From: Bacillota bacterium | Lineage (GTDB): Bacteria; Bacillota; Clostridia; Lachnospirales; Lachnospiraceae | Direction: 5' to 3' | Assembly: GCA_023398375.1 (NCBI GenBank) | Contig: JAEWSH010000083.1 | Coordinates: 1-16,287 of the forward strand | DNA: 16,287 nt | In this document: positions 7,416 through 15,696 of the stretch, piece after piece | How positions within the stretch are numbered: the stretch's first letter is position 1 | Layout: every line of letters starts with the position of its first letter | Translations under genes and position numbers: made by a program | Notes under the pieces: generated by a model | Told to the model about the DNA's origin: nothing | Database searches by the model: none | What the model saw: only the letters and a program-made list of their open reading frames with translations

Positions 7416-10400
7416 TTATATTTGACTTATTTGTGTTGAAAAGCCGAATGCAATTTCGATGAAGTTTAATGGATAAACCGCTTCAACAAAGAATCTTATA
7501 TTGATTTGCATTGGATTGCTAGTATCTCTCTTTACAGATAAATTATCATATCCGATTATTATTTCAGATGAAGCTAATGTATTCAATATTTGAGTTAATG
7601 TATATTCAACATCTTGAGAAGCTGTAGTTCTTAATTTTCCACCAACATATTTTGAACCAAGTTCTTGTCTACAAATATTGATTATTCTATCTTTTATCTG
7701 AACTAAAGTTATTTCATTTGAATGAATATCATTAAATGTTTCAAATTCATAATGAGTTGTTATACCATGTCTTACTTTAACTGATGTACCATCTTGTTTA
7801 AGTACTAAACAACCAGCTGCTGCTAATTTATTAGCTTCTAATTCTTTATAGAAAGTACCAACGCTTGAGAATCCATATAATTCTTTATTTGTTAATGGTT
7901 CAGCTACATCATTTCTCATTGATAATGCTGCTACAGCTACTGCTGCGTAAGAAGCAGGTAAATTTCTAATTGAATAATAACCAGTAATAGAATTTAATAC
8001 TGACATATTAATTGAACCAGGAACAACATAAACAACTCTTTCATTATTTAATCCCATTGCTCTTTGAACAGAACCAAGTTCAGTTCCTTCATAAGTGTAA
8101 TCATCAGAATCAATTGGTTCGTTCTTTGAAGCACCAACATATGCCATTCTATACATATTGTATAAATTATCACTATACTTAGTAACATGATCTGATACAT
8201 ATTTTTGAACTTCATAATCTGTAGATAATGGTACTATCAAATCAACATTTGATATTTCAACATTTACATCTGAAAGTTTATCAATAGCATCTTTATAACC
8301 TTGAACTGTATTATTTTCTACTTGAGCTATAATTATTTCAGAAGCACCATTATTTAATGCTATTTTAGCTGCTAATGTTACACCATTAGTTACTTGACCA
8401 TTTAAAGCAACTGAGTAATTACCATATTCAGCAACTATATCATCATAATCTGTAAATAGTGTTGGTTCAAAATCAGTCTTAGCATATTTGTAATTTACAT
8501 AATATGTTGTATTTGGTTTTGGCTGATTTAATGAATAAGCTTTAGGTCTTGATGAAACTATACCCAAAATTGATCCACTATAAACTCTTCCTGCTCTTAT
8601 AGCATTTATTAATCCATCTACATCTAATTTAAATCCTACACCTGGAATTAATGTATTCATTAATCCATCTGCATAATCAACTGCACTTATTGGTCCTGCA
8701 ATTGTTGTTAATGTTTGCATTATTTTACCATTTTTGTTTAACTTAGGTACTACTTTATCTACTTTAATTTTTAAATTGGCTGTAGTTTTACCACTAACAT
8801 ATCTTACTAAATAATCAGCATTTTTCATTATAGCTTCTTTCTTAATAGTAACATCTGTTATATATGTTTCTAATCCTCTAACCATACAAATACCTAATGC
8901 ATTTAATGGATTTATTAAAGAATTTAATTTATATATAGCTGCTAATTTCTTTTGCTTTTCTATAGCATCTGAATTATCTTCTAAATCTTCAGAAGTTATA
9001 TTTATTAATTTTAATAAATCAACTTTAAAATCAGCTAATTGTTTTCCGACAGTTCCATCATATACACATTCAGCAGCCTGATCGAATACATTAGCAACTC
9101 TTGAACCAGTTAATACAAATTTTAATCCAGTTGGTATTTCAGTTAATTCTTTTCTATTTCTATCAGTTAATTTAATTTCTTGGAATTCATAAGTACCATC
9201 ATCGTTACTATCATATTTAGTAATTATAAAGTTTAATTGATCTGATACTATTCCAGTATTTGGATCAGTAGCATCACCATTAACTAAAACTCTTAGTTTT
9301 AAGCTAAGTTCATTTCTTTCTTCTACATAATCACCATTTATATCGAATTGAATATCTTCTAACGCATAATTAGTTCCGTGTGCACTATTATATGCATCTA
9401 AATTAGCTGAACTATATTTACATATAAACTTACCATTTATATCATAACCTGCATTATCAGCTAGAGTTATTTCTGGTAAGTTAATATTTATTTGTGTAGT
9501 TAATTCAGTAGTTGCTTCACCATTTGCTAATACATATCTTGGCATTAAATTTTGTTCATCTTCACCTTCTAAAACTAAAGGTTGAACTATTTTTATTTCT
9601 CTTACTACATCGCCAATATTTATTGTTTCACCTTTATTTGGTTTAATATTTTTATATTGAATTTCAGTTTTGTCATTTATAGGAGTTTGTGAATTTGATA
9701 ATACTTTTTTAGCTCCCAAATCTCCTTGTTTTACTGGAGTTCCATCTTCATATTTTTTTGAATGAGCAATTACAACTATGTCTAAATTATTTAAATCTCT
9801 ATTTTTAGGAGCAAAATTTAGATTTGCAGTTGCTTCTAAATAAGTTCTAGGAGCCGATACTGATATTCTAATTGAATCTCCAACAGCAATATTTTTATCA
9901 AATAAATATTCGCCTGAAATTTCACTTATCATTGTTCCACAAACTTTTATTCTCATACCTGGAATTATATCATCTCTATAATCCAATGTTTCTGATATTA
10001 AATATTCTCCGATTAATTCACCAGCTGTTTCATTATATATTGTAAAAGCACCAGCTAAATCTGTACTTGTTATCTCTAATATATAATCTCCATCCTTAAT
10101 ATCAGTAAAATCTAATTCACCATCTTCTTTAGTTTTAAATGCTACAGAAGTAACACTTTCTCTCATTAATATTTCACTACCAATTGATTGACTATTAACT
10201 GATTTTTCAAATCTAGCTGGAGTCAAATAATCATTTAAAGCTGAACCATCAGTTGCAGTTGGTAGCCATTCAATTTTACCATTTTTTCCTAATCTATACC
10301 CAGTATAAGCAATACCATTAGAATATGCTAATTTACCATTTACTAATGGACAACTATAAATACCTGAAATTTCTAAAACATTATCTTGATCAAATTCATC

Positions 10401-10562
10401 ATATATCTTATCATTACCTCTTTTTATTGGTTGATTAGATACATTAAAAAATCTTTGGCCTGTACCTACTATAGCCATTTTTCTTATTGGAGAACTTCCT
10501 GTAACAGCTTCTGTAGAAGGAATAAATTTTGAGTACACTCCAGGTGCTCTATAAGTTTTCAT
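7416..10562 (-). CDS. Tail sheath protein, unusually large
   Basis: The gene starts at ATG 10562, eight bases after AAGGAGGT, and encodes 1048 residues. The N-terminus (KTYRAPGVYSKFIPS, then IRKMAIVGTG) matches the typical start of contractile sheath proteins. The conserved core occupies about residues 670-1048: YDDIVAEYG, LAAKIALNNGASEIIIAQV, the LPASYAAVAVAAL helix with LTNKEL (about 866-890), LKQDGTSVKVRHGITT, RIINICRQELGSKYVGGK, and a C-terminal beta strand pattern. The sheath polymerises around the tube and contracts to drive it through the host envelope. Familiar sheaths are about 400-700 residues, so about 600 residues between the N-terminal strand and the core are extra. They look beta-rich with many turns (NGD, DGD, NDDGT) and probably fold into surface-exposed inserted domains. 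Neighbours are the putative tail terminator upstream and the tube genes downstream. Confidence 0.95.
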   Translation of the reverse strand: MKTYRAPGVYSKFIPSTEAVTGSSPIRKMAIVGTGQRFFNVSNQPIKRGNDKIYDEFDQDNVLEISGIYSCPLVNGKLAYSNGIAYTGYRLGKNGKIEWLPTATDGSALNDYLTPARFEKSVNSQSIGSEILMRESVTSVAFKTKEDGELDFTDIKDGDYILEITSTDLAGAFTIYNETAGELIGEYLISETLDYRDDIIPGMRIKVCGTMISEISGEYLFDKNIAVGDSIRISVSAPRTYLEATANLNFAPKNRDLNNLDIVVIAHSKKYEDGTPVKQGDLGAKKVLSNSQTPINDKTEIQYKNIKPNKGETINIGDVVREIKIVQPLVLEGEDEQNLMPRYVLANGEATTELTTQININLPEITLADNAGYDINGKFICKYSSANLDAYNSAHGTNYALEDIQFDINGDYVEERNELSLKLRVLVNGDATDPNTGIVSDQLNFIITKYDSNDDGTYEFQEIKLTDRNRKELTEIPTGLKFVLTGSRVANVFDQAAECVYDGTVGKQLADFKVDLLKLINITSEDLEDNSDAIEKQKKLAAIYKLNSLINPLNALGICMVRGLETYITDVTIKKEAIMKNADYLVRYVSGKTTANLKIKVDKVVPKLNKNGKIMQTLTTIAGPISAVDYADGLMNTLIPGVGFKLDVDGLINAIRAGRVYSGSILGIVSSRPKAYSLNQPKPNTTYYVNYKYAKTDFEPTLFTDYDDIVAEYGNYSVALNGQVTNGVTLAAKIALNNGASEIIIAQVENNTVQGYKDAIDKLSDVNVEISNVDLIVPLSTDYEVQKYVSDHVTKYSDNLYNMYRMAYVGASKNEPIDSDDYTYEGTELGSVQRAMGLNNERVVYVVPGSINMSVLNSITGYYSIRNLPASYAAVAVAALSMRNDVAEPLTNKELYGFSSVGTFYKELEANKLAAAGCLVLKQDGTSVKVRHGITTHYEFETFNDIHSNEITLVQIKDRIINICRQELGSKYVGGKLRTTASQDVEYTLTQILNTLASSEIIIGYDNLSVKRDTSNPMQINIRFFVEAVYPLNFIEIAFGFSTQISQI

Positions 10563-10591
10563 TCAAGAGAACCTCCTTAAAAATAAAATTT

Positions 10592-11143
10592 TTAATGATT
10601 TACGTCTAAATTGATTTCTTTAATGTTAATATAATTAACATCCCTAAACCATTGTAACCAAATAGTACAATTTAATGTTGATATATAAACTTTTTCATTT
10701 TCATAAGTTATTTCTGATTCACCAGAATATCTTGCATCCTTTATTAAAATACCTTCTGCTTCTAATTGTCTTCTTGCATAAACTCTAAGCATAAAATTTA
10801 GCAAATCTGAAACAACATCTCTTTCACGAGTTGTTCTTGTGGCTGTTTCTATAGTAATTGGAAATTCTAAAATTCCACTATATCTGCAACCAATGCAGAC
10901 ATTATCATCGTCAAATAATTCTTCAGCGACATCACCTAAACCCGCATTTATAAAAGTTCCACTAGCAGCGGTAATTAATATTGATGGAAAACTTCTAAGT
11001 TCTTGAGGTTGTTTATCATATACCATAACATTAGTGAAATCTAAATTTGTTATATTATTATAGTTTTCTACATTCTGAAAATATCCTCTAATATATTTTA
11101 TTAGAGTATCTTTAGCTTCAGTGATTGCTTTATTTTCTAGCAT
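10592..11143 (-). CDS. Putative tail terminator / tail completion protein
   Basis: This 183-residue protein starts at ATG 11143, after GCGGGTGA with five bases of spacing. It begins with an amphipathic helix (ITEAKDTLIKYIRGYF). It continues with alternating strands including FPSILITAASGTF, a FPITIETATRTTRERDVVSDLLNFMLR strand-helix unit, and a C-terminal STLNCTIWLQW strand. This alpha/beta pattern, the size and the position immediately before the sheath gene resemble tail terminator proteins (gpU/gp15-like), which cap the tube once it reaches full length and form the joint to the neck. I do not see a diagnostic motif, so the role is inferred from order and overall pattern. It could instead be another head-tail joining protein. 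Confidence 0.6.
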   Translation of the reverse strand: MLENKAITEAKDTLIKYIRGYFQNVENYNNITNLDFTNVMVYDKQPQELRSFPSILITAASGTFINAGLGDVAEELFDDDNVCIGCRYSGILEFPITIETATRTTRERDVVSDLLNFMLRVYARRQLEAEGILIKDARYSGESEITYENEKVYISTLNCTIWLQWFRDVNYINIKEINLDVNH

Positions 11144-11185
11144 AAATTCACCCGCTTTATAAAAAAATAGTTTGCATATGTGTAT

Positions 11186-12013
11186 TTAAAACTCCGTATA
11201 TAATGTCTTTCTTTCGATATTATATCTATTATCTTTTGGATCTAATTCAGTCATTTGAAATTCTTGATGGAATAAATATCCAGCAGCATGATTTACTTGT
11301 GAACTAGTTATAACAAACATCTTTCCTTCTGGATTTATTAACAAATCTCTATTTCTAATTTGAATAGATGATATTGTCCAAGCTCCAGGAGTACTATTTA
11401 AAACAAAACCTGAATTTTCTTGATTTATTTGTATATTAGCTGGTTTTTGTCTAATATATAATTGTACACAAGGTTCATATCCACCTACTATACCAGTACC
11501 ATAACATATTGGACAGTTTGAATTACTAGATTGTCCTCTATATTCGTCGTAGCAATTTGGACACTGTTCACCATCTATTTTTCTAACATATAAATCCATT
11601 AATACAGCGTCATTCTTTAAAATCCACATATTTCTCTCATTTATTTTTTTAAACCATTTATTATCTGTCTCGATTTTATATGATGTTGGTTCTGAAAATT
11701 TACTTTCAGTTCTTGTACCATCATTAAAATACGCTATTGTACTTATCTTATAATAATATCTTATATTTGGATTTACATTTATATTTTTATCTTCAAAAAT
11801 ATTTGTACTTAATTCTTGAGTATTCAATTTTACAAACAATCCATTTATTGATTGACCTCTATAAATATTATATCTTATGCATTCAATAGATGAATCATTA
11901 CTCGTAATTTTATTCCATGATACAACAATTTTCTTAATTGTTCTAGGATAATTAACTATTATTCCACTAGGTGGATTTAATCTTTTACCGCCTAAATTAA
12001 AATTGATTCCCAT
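11186..12013 (-). CDS. Virion (neck/connector region) protein with Fn3-like domain and four-cysteine zinc knuckle
   Basis: I choose ATG 12013 because AGGTGA lies five bases upstream. A GTG at 12022 overlapping the previous stop is possible but has no such site. The 275-residue product has an N-terminal fibronectin type III-like domain at about 12-112: PPSGIIVNY, IVVSWNKI, YNIYRG and YYYKIS. A linker with WFKKINERNMWIL follows. Then comes a zinc knuckle with CPNC (151, 154) and CPIC (167, 170), followed by YGTG, a DnaJ-like CxxC...CxxCxGxG pattern. The remaining ~100 residues look like a beta-rich domain (VQLYIRQKPANIQI, GAWTISSIQI). Position between head-proximal genes and the tail terminator suggests a neck, connector or whisker component, which is inference. 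The gene is tightly coupled to the upstream gene. Confidence 0.6.
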   Translation of the reverse strand: MGINFNLGGKRLNPPSGIIVNYPRTIKKIVVSWNKITSNDSSIECIRYNIYRGQSINGLFVKLNTQELSTNIFEDKNINVNPNIRYYYKISTIAYFNDGTRTESKFSEPTSYKIETDNKWFKKINERNMWILKNDAVLMDLYVRKIDGEQCPNCYDEYRGQSSNSNCPICYGTGIVGGYEPCVQLYIRQKPANIQINQENSGFVLNSTPGAWTISSIQIRNRDLLINPEGKMFVITSSQVNHAAGYLFHQEFQMTELDPKDNRYNIERKTLYTEF

Positions 12014-12018
12014 GTTAA

Positions 12019-13350
12019 TCACCTCACAATTAAATTTATTTTATTGAAAATAACATTTTGTTCTTGTAATTGTTTTATAAATCCCTTTGATTTATCATAT
12101 TTAAAATTACTTATTAATTTAATATTCTTTTCATTGGTTCTTATTCTAATATCATAATTTCCACTATTATTTAATATAAAATTATACATACCTTTTTCAT
12201 TGGTTTTACAATATATAATCATTTTTTCAAATTGTGATATTATTATTTCAGCATTTTTTAAAGGATTATCATACTCGTCAACTATATATCCTTGAATTTG
12301 ATTATTCCTTCTTCTTTTGTCTAATAAAACTAATGTATCATCTATTATATCAATGATATCACTATTATTTATTTTAGTATAGTATTCTTCAATACCTTTT
12401 TTTATTTCAAATTCTCTAAAATCTTTATTAAAATTACTTGAATTAAAATTTAAATTATATATTCCATTCGGTAAAAAAAGAGCATATACATCATTATTTG
12501 TATTACAATAATCATATATGAAAATACTATCTACTCTTTTTGCTACTATCTTTGTCATTGGAAATGAATTTTTTATATTTAAAAATTTATTATTAATATT
12601 AAGTCTACCTGTAGTAACACCACCAGATGACATACCAATTTTTTCAAATTCAGCTTCTCTATCATCATTTGAAATATTTATTTTACATGGAAAATTTAAT
12701 TTGGTCACATTTGTATATTCACCTAAATAATCTTTAAATACATTATCAGTTTTGTATTCAAAACACACGTTAAAAAATACGTCATTATCAAAAGCTTTAA
12801 ATTTAAAAGGATATACCTTAATTAAAATTTGTACTTTGAAATGATCTGATTTTCCACATAATAACCCTGGTATATTAGTAAAATTTCCGGTTGGTACATA
12901 TTCATCTAATAATTCAAATGCTTTTTCATTTGACGATTTTATAAATACTTGTAAATAATCTGCATCTAATTTATTATAGTTTTCATCTGTTATATATATT
13001 TTACATTCTTTAGCATCATCAAAGTATTTTTGTGTAAAGCCTTCTGATATATCTGGCTCATTATTCCAAATATCAAATTCAATTACATTTTGACAATATC
13101 CGCCAGTTTTAATATTTATATTCCCACAATCTATTATACTTCTATTATACTTATTTTCATCTCTAATTGTAGAATGGCTTTTCTCTTGATTTATGTTTAT
13201 GTTAACTATATCAAGTGCATCTCTATAGTCTGTTTCTTCTCTATTAATAATATTTATTGATTTTGTATATACTGTAATAACTGGAAAATTATCATTTGGA
13301 ACTTTGCTACGTTCTATTGGTATATCATTAATAAATTTATTATCATTCAT
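12019..13350 (-). CDS. Structural protein with C-terminal carboxypeptidase-regulatory/Cna-B-like domain
   Basis: This 443-residue protein starts at ATG 13350, overlapping the end of the zinc-ribbon gene by 8 bases. GGAAGG lies 11-16 bases upstream, so coupling is likely. Residues 1 to ~340 are not recognised. They are rich in Asn, Asp and Ile with predicted beta content and a Gly-rich turn (SSGGVTTG). From about 349 the pattern IQGYIVDEYDNPLKNAEI, then KTNEKGMYNF, then GNYDIRI is a typical carboxypeptidase-regulatory/Cna-B seven-strand sandwich, a fold that phages often use on the virion surface. The same fold occurs twice in the protein encoded at 15697-16287. The gene sits in the neck/tail cassette, so it is probably a virion component. 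Binding to host or environmental glycans is possible but not shown. Confidence 0.62.
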   Translation of the reverse strand: MNDNKFINDIPIERSKVPNDNFPVITVYTKSINIINREETDYRDALDIVNININQEKSHSTIRDENKYNRSIIDCGNINIKTGGYCQNVIEFDIWNNEPDISEGFTQKYFDDAKECKIYITDENYNKLDADYLQVFIKSSNEKAFELLDEYVPTGNFTNIPGLLCGKSDHFKVQILIKVYPFKFKAFDNDVFFNVCFEYKTDNVFKDYLGEYTNVTKLNFPCKINISNDDREAEFEKIGMSSGGVTTGRLNINNKFLNIKNSFPMTKIVAKRVDSIFIYDYCNTNNDVYALFLPNGIYNLNFNSSNFNKDFREFEIKKGIEEYYTKINNSDIIDIIDDTLVLLDKRRRNNQIQGYIVDEYDNPLKNAEIIISQFEKMIIYCKTNEKGMYNFILNNSGNYDIRIRTNEKNIKLISNFKYDKSKGFIKQLQEQNVIFNKINLIVR

Positions 13351-13591
13351 TAACTACATATACCTTCCCATCCATTATTTTATAAACAGTTCCACAAAGT
13401 TCGCAAATTTTAAAACCATCTTTTTTAACTAATGTTTTATCACCACATTTTATACAAAAATCATTCTTTACATCAGCCGCATCTAATTCTTGTAATTTAA
13501 TCATATTTGTATCATTATCTGATTTTTCCATGACTTCTCTTCTAATCTTATCTATATAATTTCCATTTTCAGCTTTTATTAATCTTTTCAA
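13343..13591 (-). CDS. Small zinc-ribbon protein of unknown role
   Basis: The 82-residue frame starts at TTG 13591, seven bases after GGTG; an internal ATG at 13531 after AGAGAAG is an alternative that keeps the conserved part. The C-terminal half has CIKC (C46, C49) and CELC (C63, C66) with a 13-residue gap, followed by GTVYKIMDGKVYVV. This is a compact zinc ribbon of the kind found in transcription factors and in many small phage proteins. No DNA-binding or catalytic extension is present. It lies between two presumed structural genes with an 8-base overlap downstream, so it is co-expressed with them. A structural zinc-binding clip, an assembly factor or a regulator are all possible. Confidence 0.6.
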   Translation of the reverse strand: MKRLIKAENGNYIDKIRREVMEKSDNDTNMIKLQELDAADVKNDFCIKCGDKTLVKKDGFKICELCGTVYKIMDGKVYVVNE

Positions 13592-13605
13592 TTAAAAACA
13601 CCATC

Positions 13606-14160
13606 CTATCTATAAGTCCACATTCTAGGAGCATAACTTCTTATACGTACCATTGAAGTTCCACCAGCACCAGATTTTATACCAGCAGCTTTTGGTCTAA
13701 TAGCTCTTTTAATATTTATCTTATTTTGAGTATAACCACTCAATAATGTTGTAAAGATAGACTGATAAGCTTGAGCTAAATTTATGTTTAATGATATGCC
13801 ATTGTCAGAATATGAAAATGCTTCGCCGGCTTGGAGTACTGATTCAGCTATTAAACTAAAAATTAATCCTCCCAGTATAACGGTTGTTTGAAGACTACTT
13901 GGGAAATTTTCTAATGTATAATTTGTATAAGGTGGTTCTGAATTAATATCGCCAATAGCCATTTCTAAATAAATTAACAGTTGTTGGTCTGTCCATCTTT
14001 GTTCAGATTTTGTTTCCATTAAACTGTTTAGACTTTTTATTTTTGAATTAGCTGGTAAATCTTTAAGCATTGTTCTTAATGCATGCAAAAGTGTTTTTTC
14101 TTTTGGAGTAAATACATATTCATCATCCTGATCATTAACAGATTCTAATATGATAGCCAT
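13606..14160 (-). CDS. Putative conserved virion protein (head-tail joining region)
   Basis: I choose ATG 14160 (MAIILESV) because AGAGGTGG lies four bases upstream. An in-frame ATG at 14175 would read through that site. The 184-residue protein has a helical N-terminal half (EKTLLHALRTMLKDL, WTDQQLLIYLEMAIGDIN). It then has PPYTNYTLENFP and a hydrophobic segment (93-109, TVILGGLIFSLIAESVL) that is more likely a buried helix than a membrane anchor. A basic C-terminus with KRAIRPKAAG and SYAPRMWTYR follows. The layout fits a soluble oligomeric virion or neck protein. Its place as first gene after a terminator in the structural block suggests a head-tail joining role, by inference only; I do not recognise the family with certainty. 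Confidence 0.5.
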   Translation of the reverse strand: MAIILESVNDQDDEYVFTPKEKTLLHALRTMLKDLPANSKIKSLNSLMETKSEQRWTDQQLLIYLEMAIGDINSEPPYTNYTLENFPSSLQTTVILGGLIFSLIAESVLQAGEAFSYSDNGISLNINLAQAYQSIFTTLLSGYTQNKINIKRAIRPKAAGIKSGAGGTSMVRIRSYAPRMWTYR

Positions 14161-14188
14161 TTTACCACCTCTCATTTCAAAATTTCTT

Positions 14189-14220
14189 CAAAAATTAAAT
14201 AGGACTCATACAGAGTCCTA
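14189..14220 (-). terminator. Rho-independent terminator after the beta-CASP gene
   Basis: On the minus strand an 8-bp perfect stem TAGGACTC/GAGTCCTA (14213-14220 with 14200-14207) encloses a 5-nt loop, and TTTAATTTTTG follows. It begins five bases after the ribonuclease gene and separates it from the tail cassette. No convincing -35/-10 promoter is visible before the next gene, so read-through or a phage-specific promoter may be needed. Confidence 0.8.
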
Positions 14221-14224
14221 TCTT

Positions 14225-15673
14225 TTAAAGTTTTACTATTTGATTTAAACTTGGCACTATAACTTCTTTTTTCATTTGTTTTTCTATTTCATTTTTTAAA
14301 TTATCAATTGCTTCTATATCACCATGATTTAAGATTATTTTTTTAACGCCTTTAATATTTTTTAAATAATTAATAGTACTGTTGCAATCTGAATGTCCTG
14401 AAAGTCCCTCTAACTTATAAACATCAGCTCTTATTGTTAATTCTTTTCCACTTGCTATTGAATTTATTTTTTTGCCACCTGATTCAACAATATCAAGTAA
14501 TTTTCTTCCAAATGTTCCAACAGCACAATAACCAGTTAATATAATACAACAACCTTTACTAGGTAAAAACGATTCAACATGATTTACTATTCTACCAGCT
14601 GACATCATTCCAGCCGATGATATAATTATTTTTGGTTCACCATTTGCTAAGCTCATTGATTCCGCTGATGATTCCATAAAACTAAATATACCATCTTCTT
14701 CTGTGTTATTATTTAATATACTTAAAAGATATTCTTTTGAATCTGAATCATTAAAGAATTCGCTACTTGTTCTATAAACATTTTTAGTAACATTTATTCC
14801 CATTGGACTATCAATATAAATTTTTATATTTTTAAATTCTGGATGTTTTTCATATAATTTACTAAAATAATACATTAATTCCTGTGTTCTTTGAACGCTA
14901 AATGTAGCTAATAATAATGTCTTTTTATTACCAATACAATATTTTTTAACTTTTTCTTCCAATACTTCAATAACATTAGTTTTAGAATGTTTTCTATTAC
15001 CATAAGTAGCTTCGCTTATAACATAATCTGCTTTATCTATATATTTTACATTTTTTACAAAAGGATGAAAATCTTTTTTACCCGATATATCGCCTGTGAA
15101 CAAAACTATTTTTTCTTTTTCATTTTCAAATATATGAAATTCTATACTAGCTGCACCTAATATGTGACCTGCATTTCTAAAATAGAATTTTACATTATCA
15201 TTTAATACAATTTCTTTATCAAATCCATATCCCCTAAAAAATTGCATTGACATTTCTGCTTCTTCAACAGAATATGGTGCACATAAGGTTCCATTATTTA
15301 ATTTTATTTTTCCTTTTCTTACTTCAACACTTTTGAGAGCTTTTTCTATTTCTCTTTGCCAAATAAATGCACAATCTTTTAAAGATATTTCACTTATTTT
15401 CATTGTTGGTTCGGTACACAATATTGGACCTGAATATCCAGCTTTTACCAACGCCGGTATTAATCCAATATGATCTATATGAGCATGAGTCAAAATTACA
15501 TAATCTATTTCTTTAGGATTAAAGGTAAATTCTTTTGTGTTAAAAATCATGTCACTTCTAATATCATTTTTTTGAACTAATCCAACATCAATTAATATTT
15601 TTAAATCATCAACTTCAAACAATTGGCATGAACCACCAACCTGTTTTGCTGCCCCTAGAAATTGTACTCTCAT
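14225..15673 (-). CDS. Beta-CASP metallo-beta-lactamase ribonuclease
   Basis: I choose ATG 15673 (MRVQFLG), seven bases after GCGGGG. A TTG two codons earlier overlaps the spacer. The 482-residue product is a full-length beta-CASP nuclease of the Ysh1/CPSF-73-like bacterial type (COG1236-like), enzymes that cut or trim RNA with two zinc ions. Visible motifs are the HxHxDH motif HAHIDH (H63, H65, D67, H68), GHILGAAS (H170), FTGDIS (D195), the beta-CASP motif A SEATYG (E221), SSAGMMSAGR and GYCAVGTFGRKLL in the beta-CASP domain, GLSGHSD (H427), and LNHGD (H450). All expected metal ligands are present, so it should be active. Residues about 199-390 form the beta-CASP insertion. It lies 23 bases after a Cna-B-like structural gene and is followed by a terminator. 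Its target, phage or host RNA, is unknown. DNA cleavage is less likely but possible for the fold. Confidence 0.93.
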   Translation of the reverse strand: MRVQFLGAAKQVGGSCQLFEVDDLKILIDVGLVQKNDIRSDMIFNTKEFTFNPKEIDYVILTHAHIDHIGLIPALVKAGYSGPILCTEPTMKISEISLKDCAFIWQREIEKALKSVEVRKGKIKLNNGTLCAPYSVEEAEMSMQFFRGYGFDKEIVLNDNVKFYFRNAGHILGAASIEFHIFENEKEKIVLFTGDISGKKDFHPFVKNVKYIDKADYVISEATYGNRKHSKTNVIEVLEEKVKKYCIGNKKTLLLATFSVQRTQELMYYFSKLYEKHPEFKNIKIYIDSPMGINVTKNVYRTSSEFFNDSDSKEYLLSILNNNTEEDGIFSFMESSAESMSLANGEPKIIISSAGMMSAGRIVNHVESFLPSKGCCIILTGYCAVGTFGRKLLDIVESGGKKINSIASGKELTIRADVYKLEGLSGHSDCNSTINYLKNIKGVKKIILNHGDIEAIDNLKNEIEKQMKKEVIVPSLNQIVKL

Positions 15674-15696
15674 ACGCAAACCCCGCTTTTTAATTT

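Noticed and set aside
12518..12730. Plus-strand ORF opposite the 443-residue protein gene
   Set aside because: It is fully antisense to a coherent coding frame with a recognisable C-terminal domain, and no ribosome binding site is evident.
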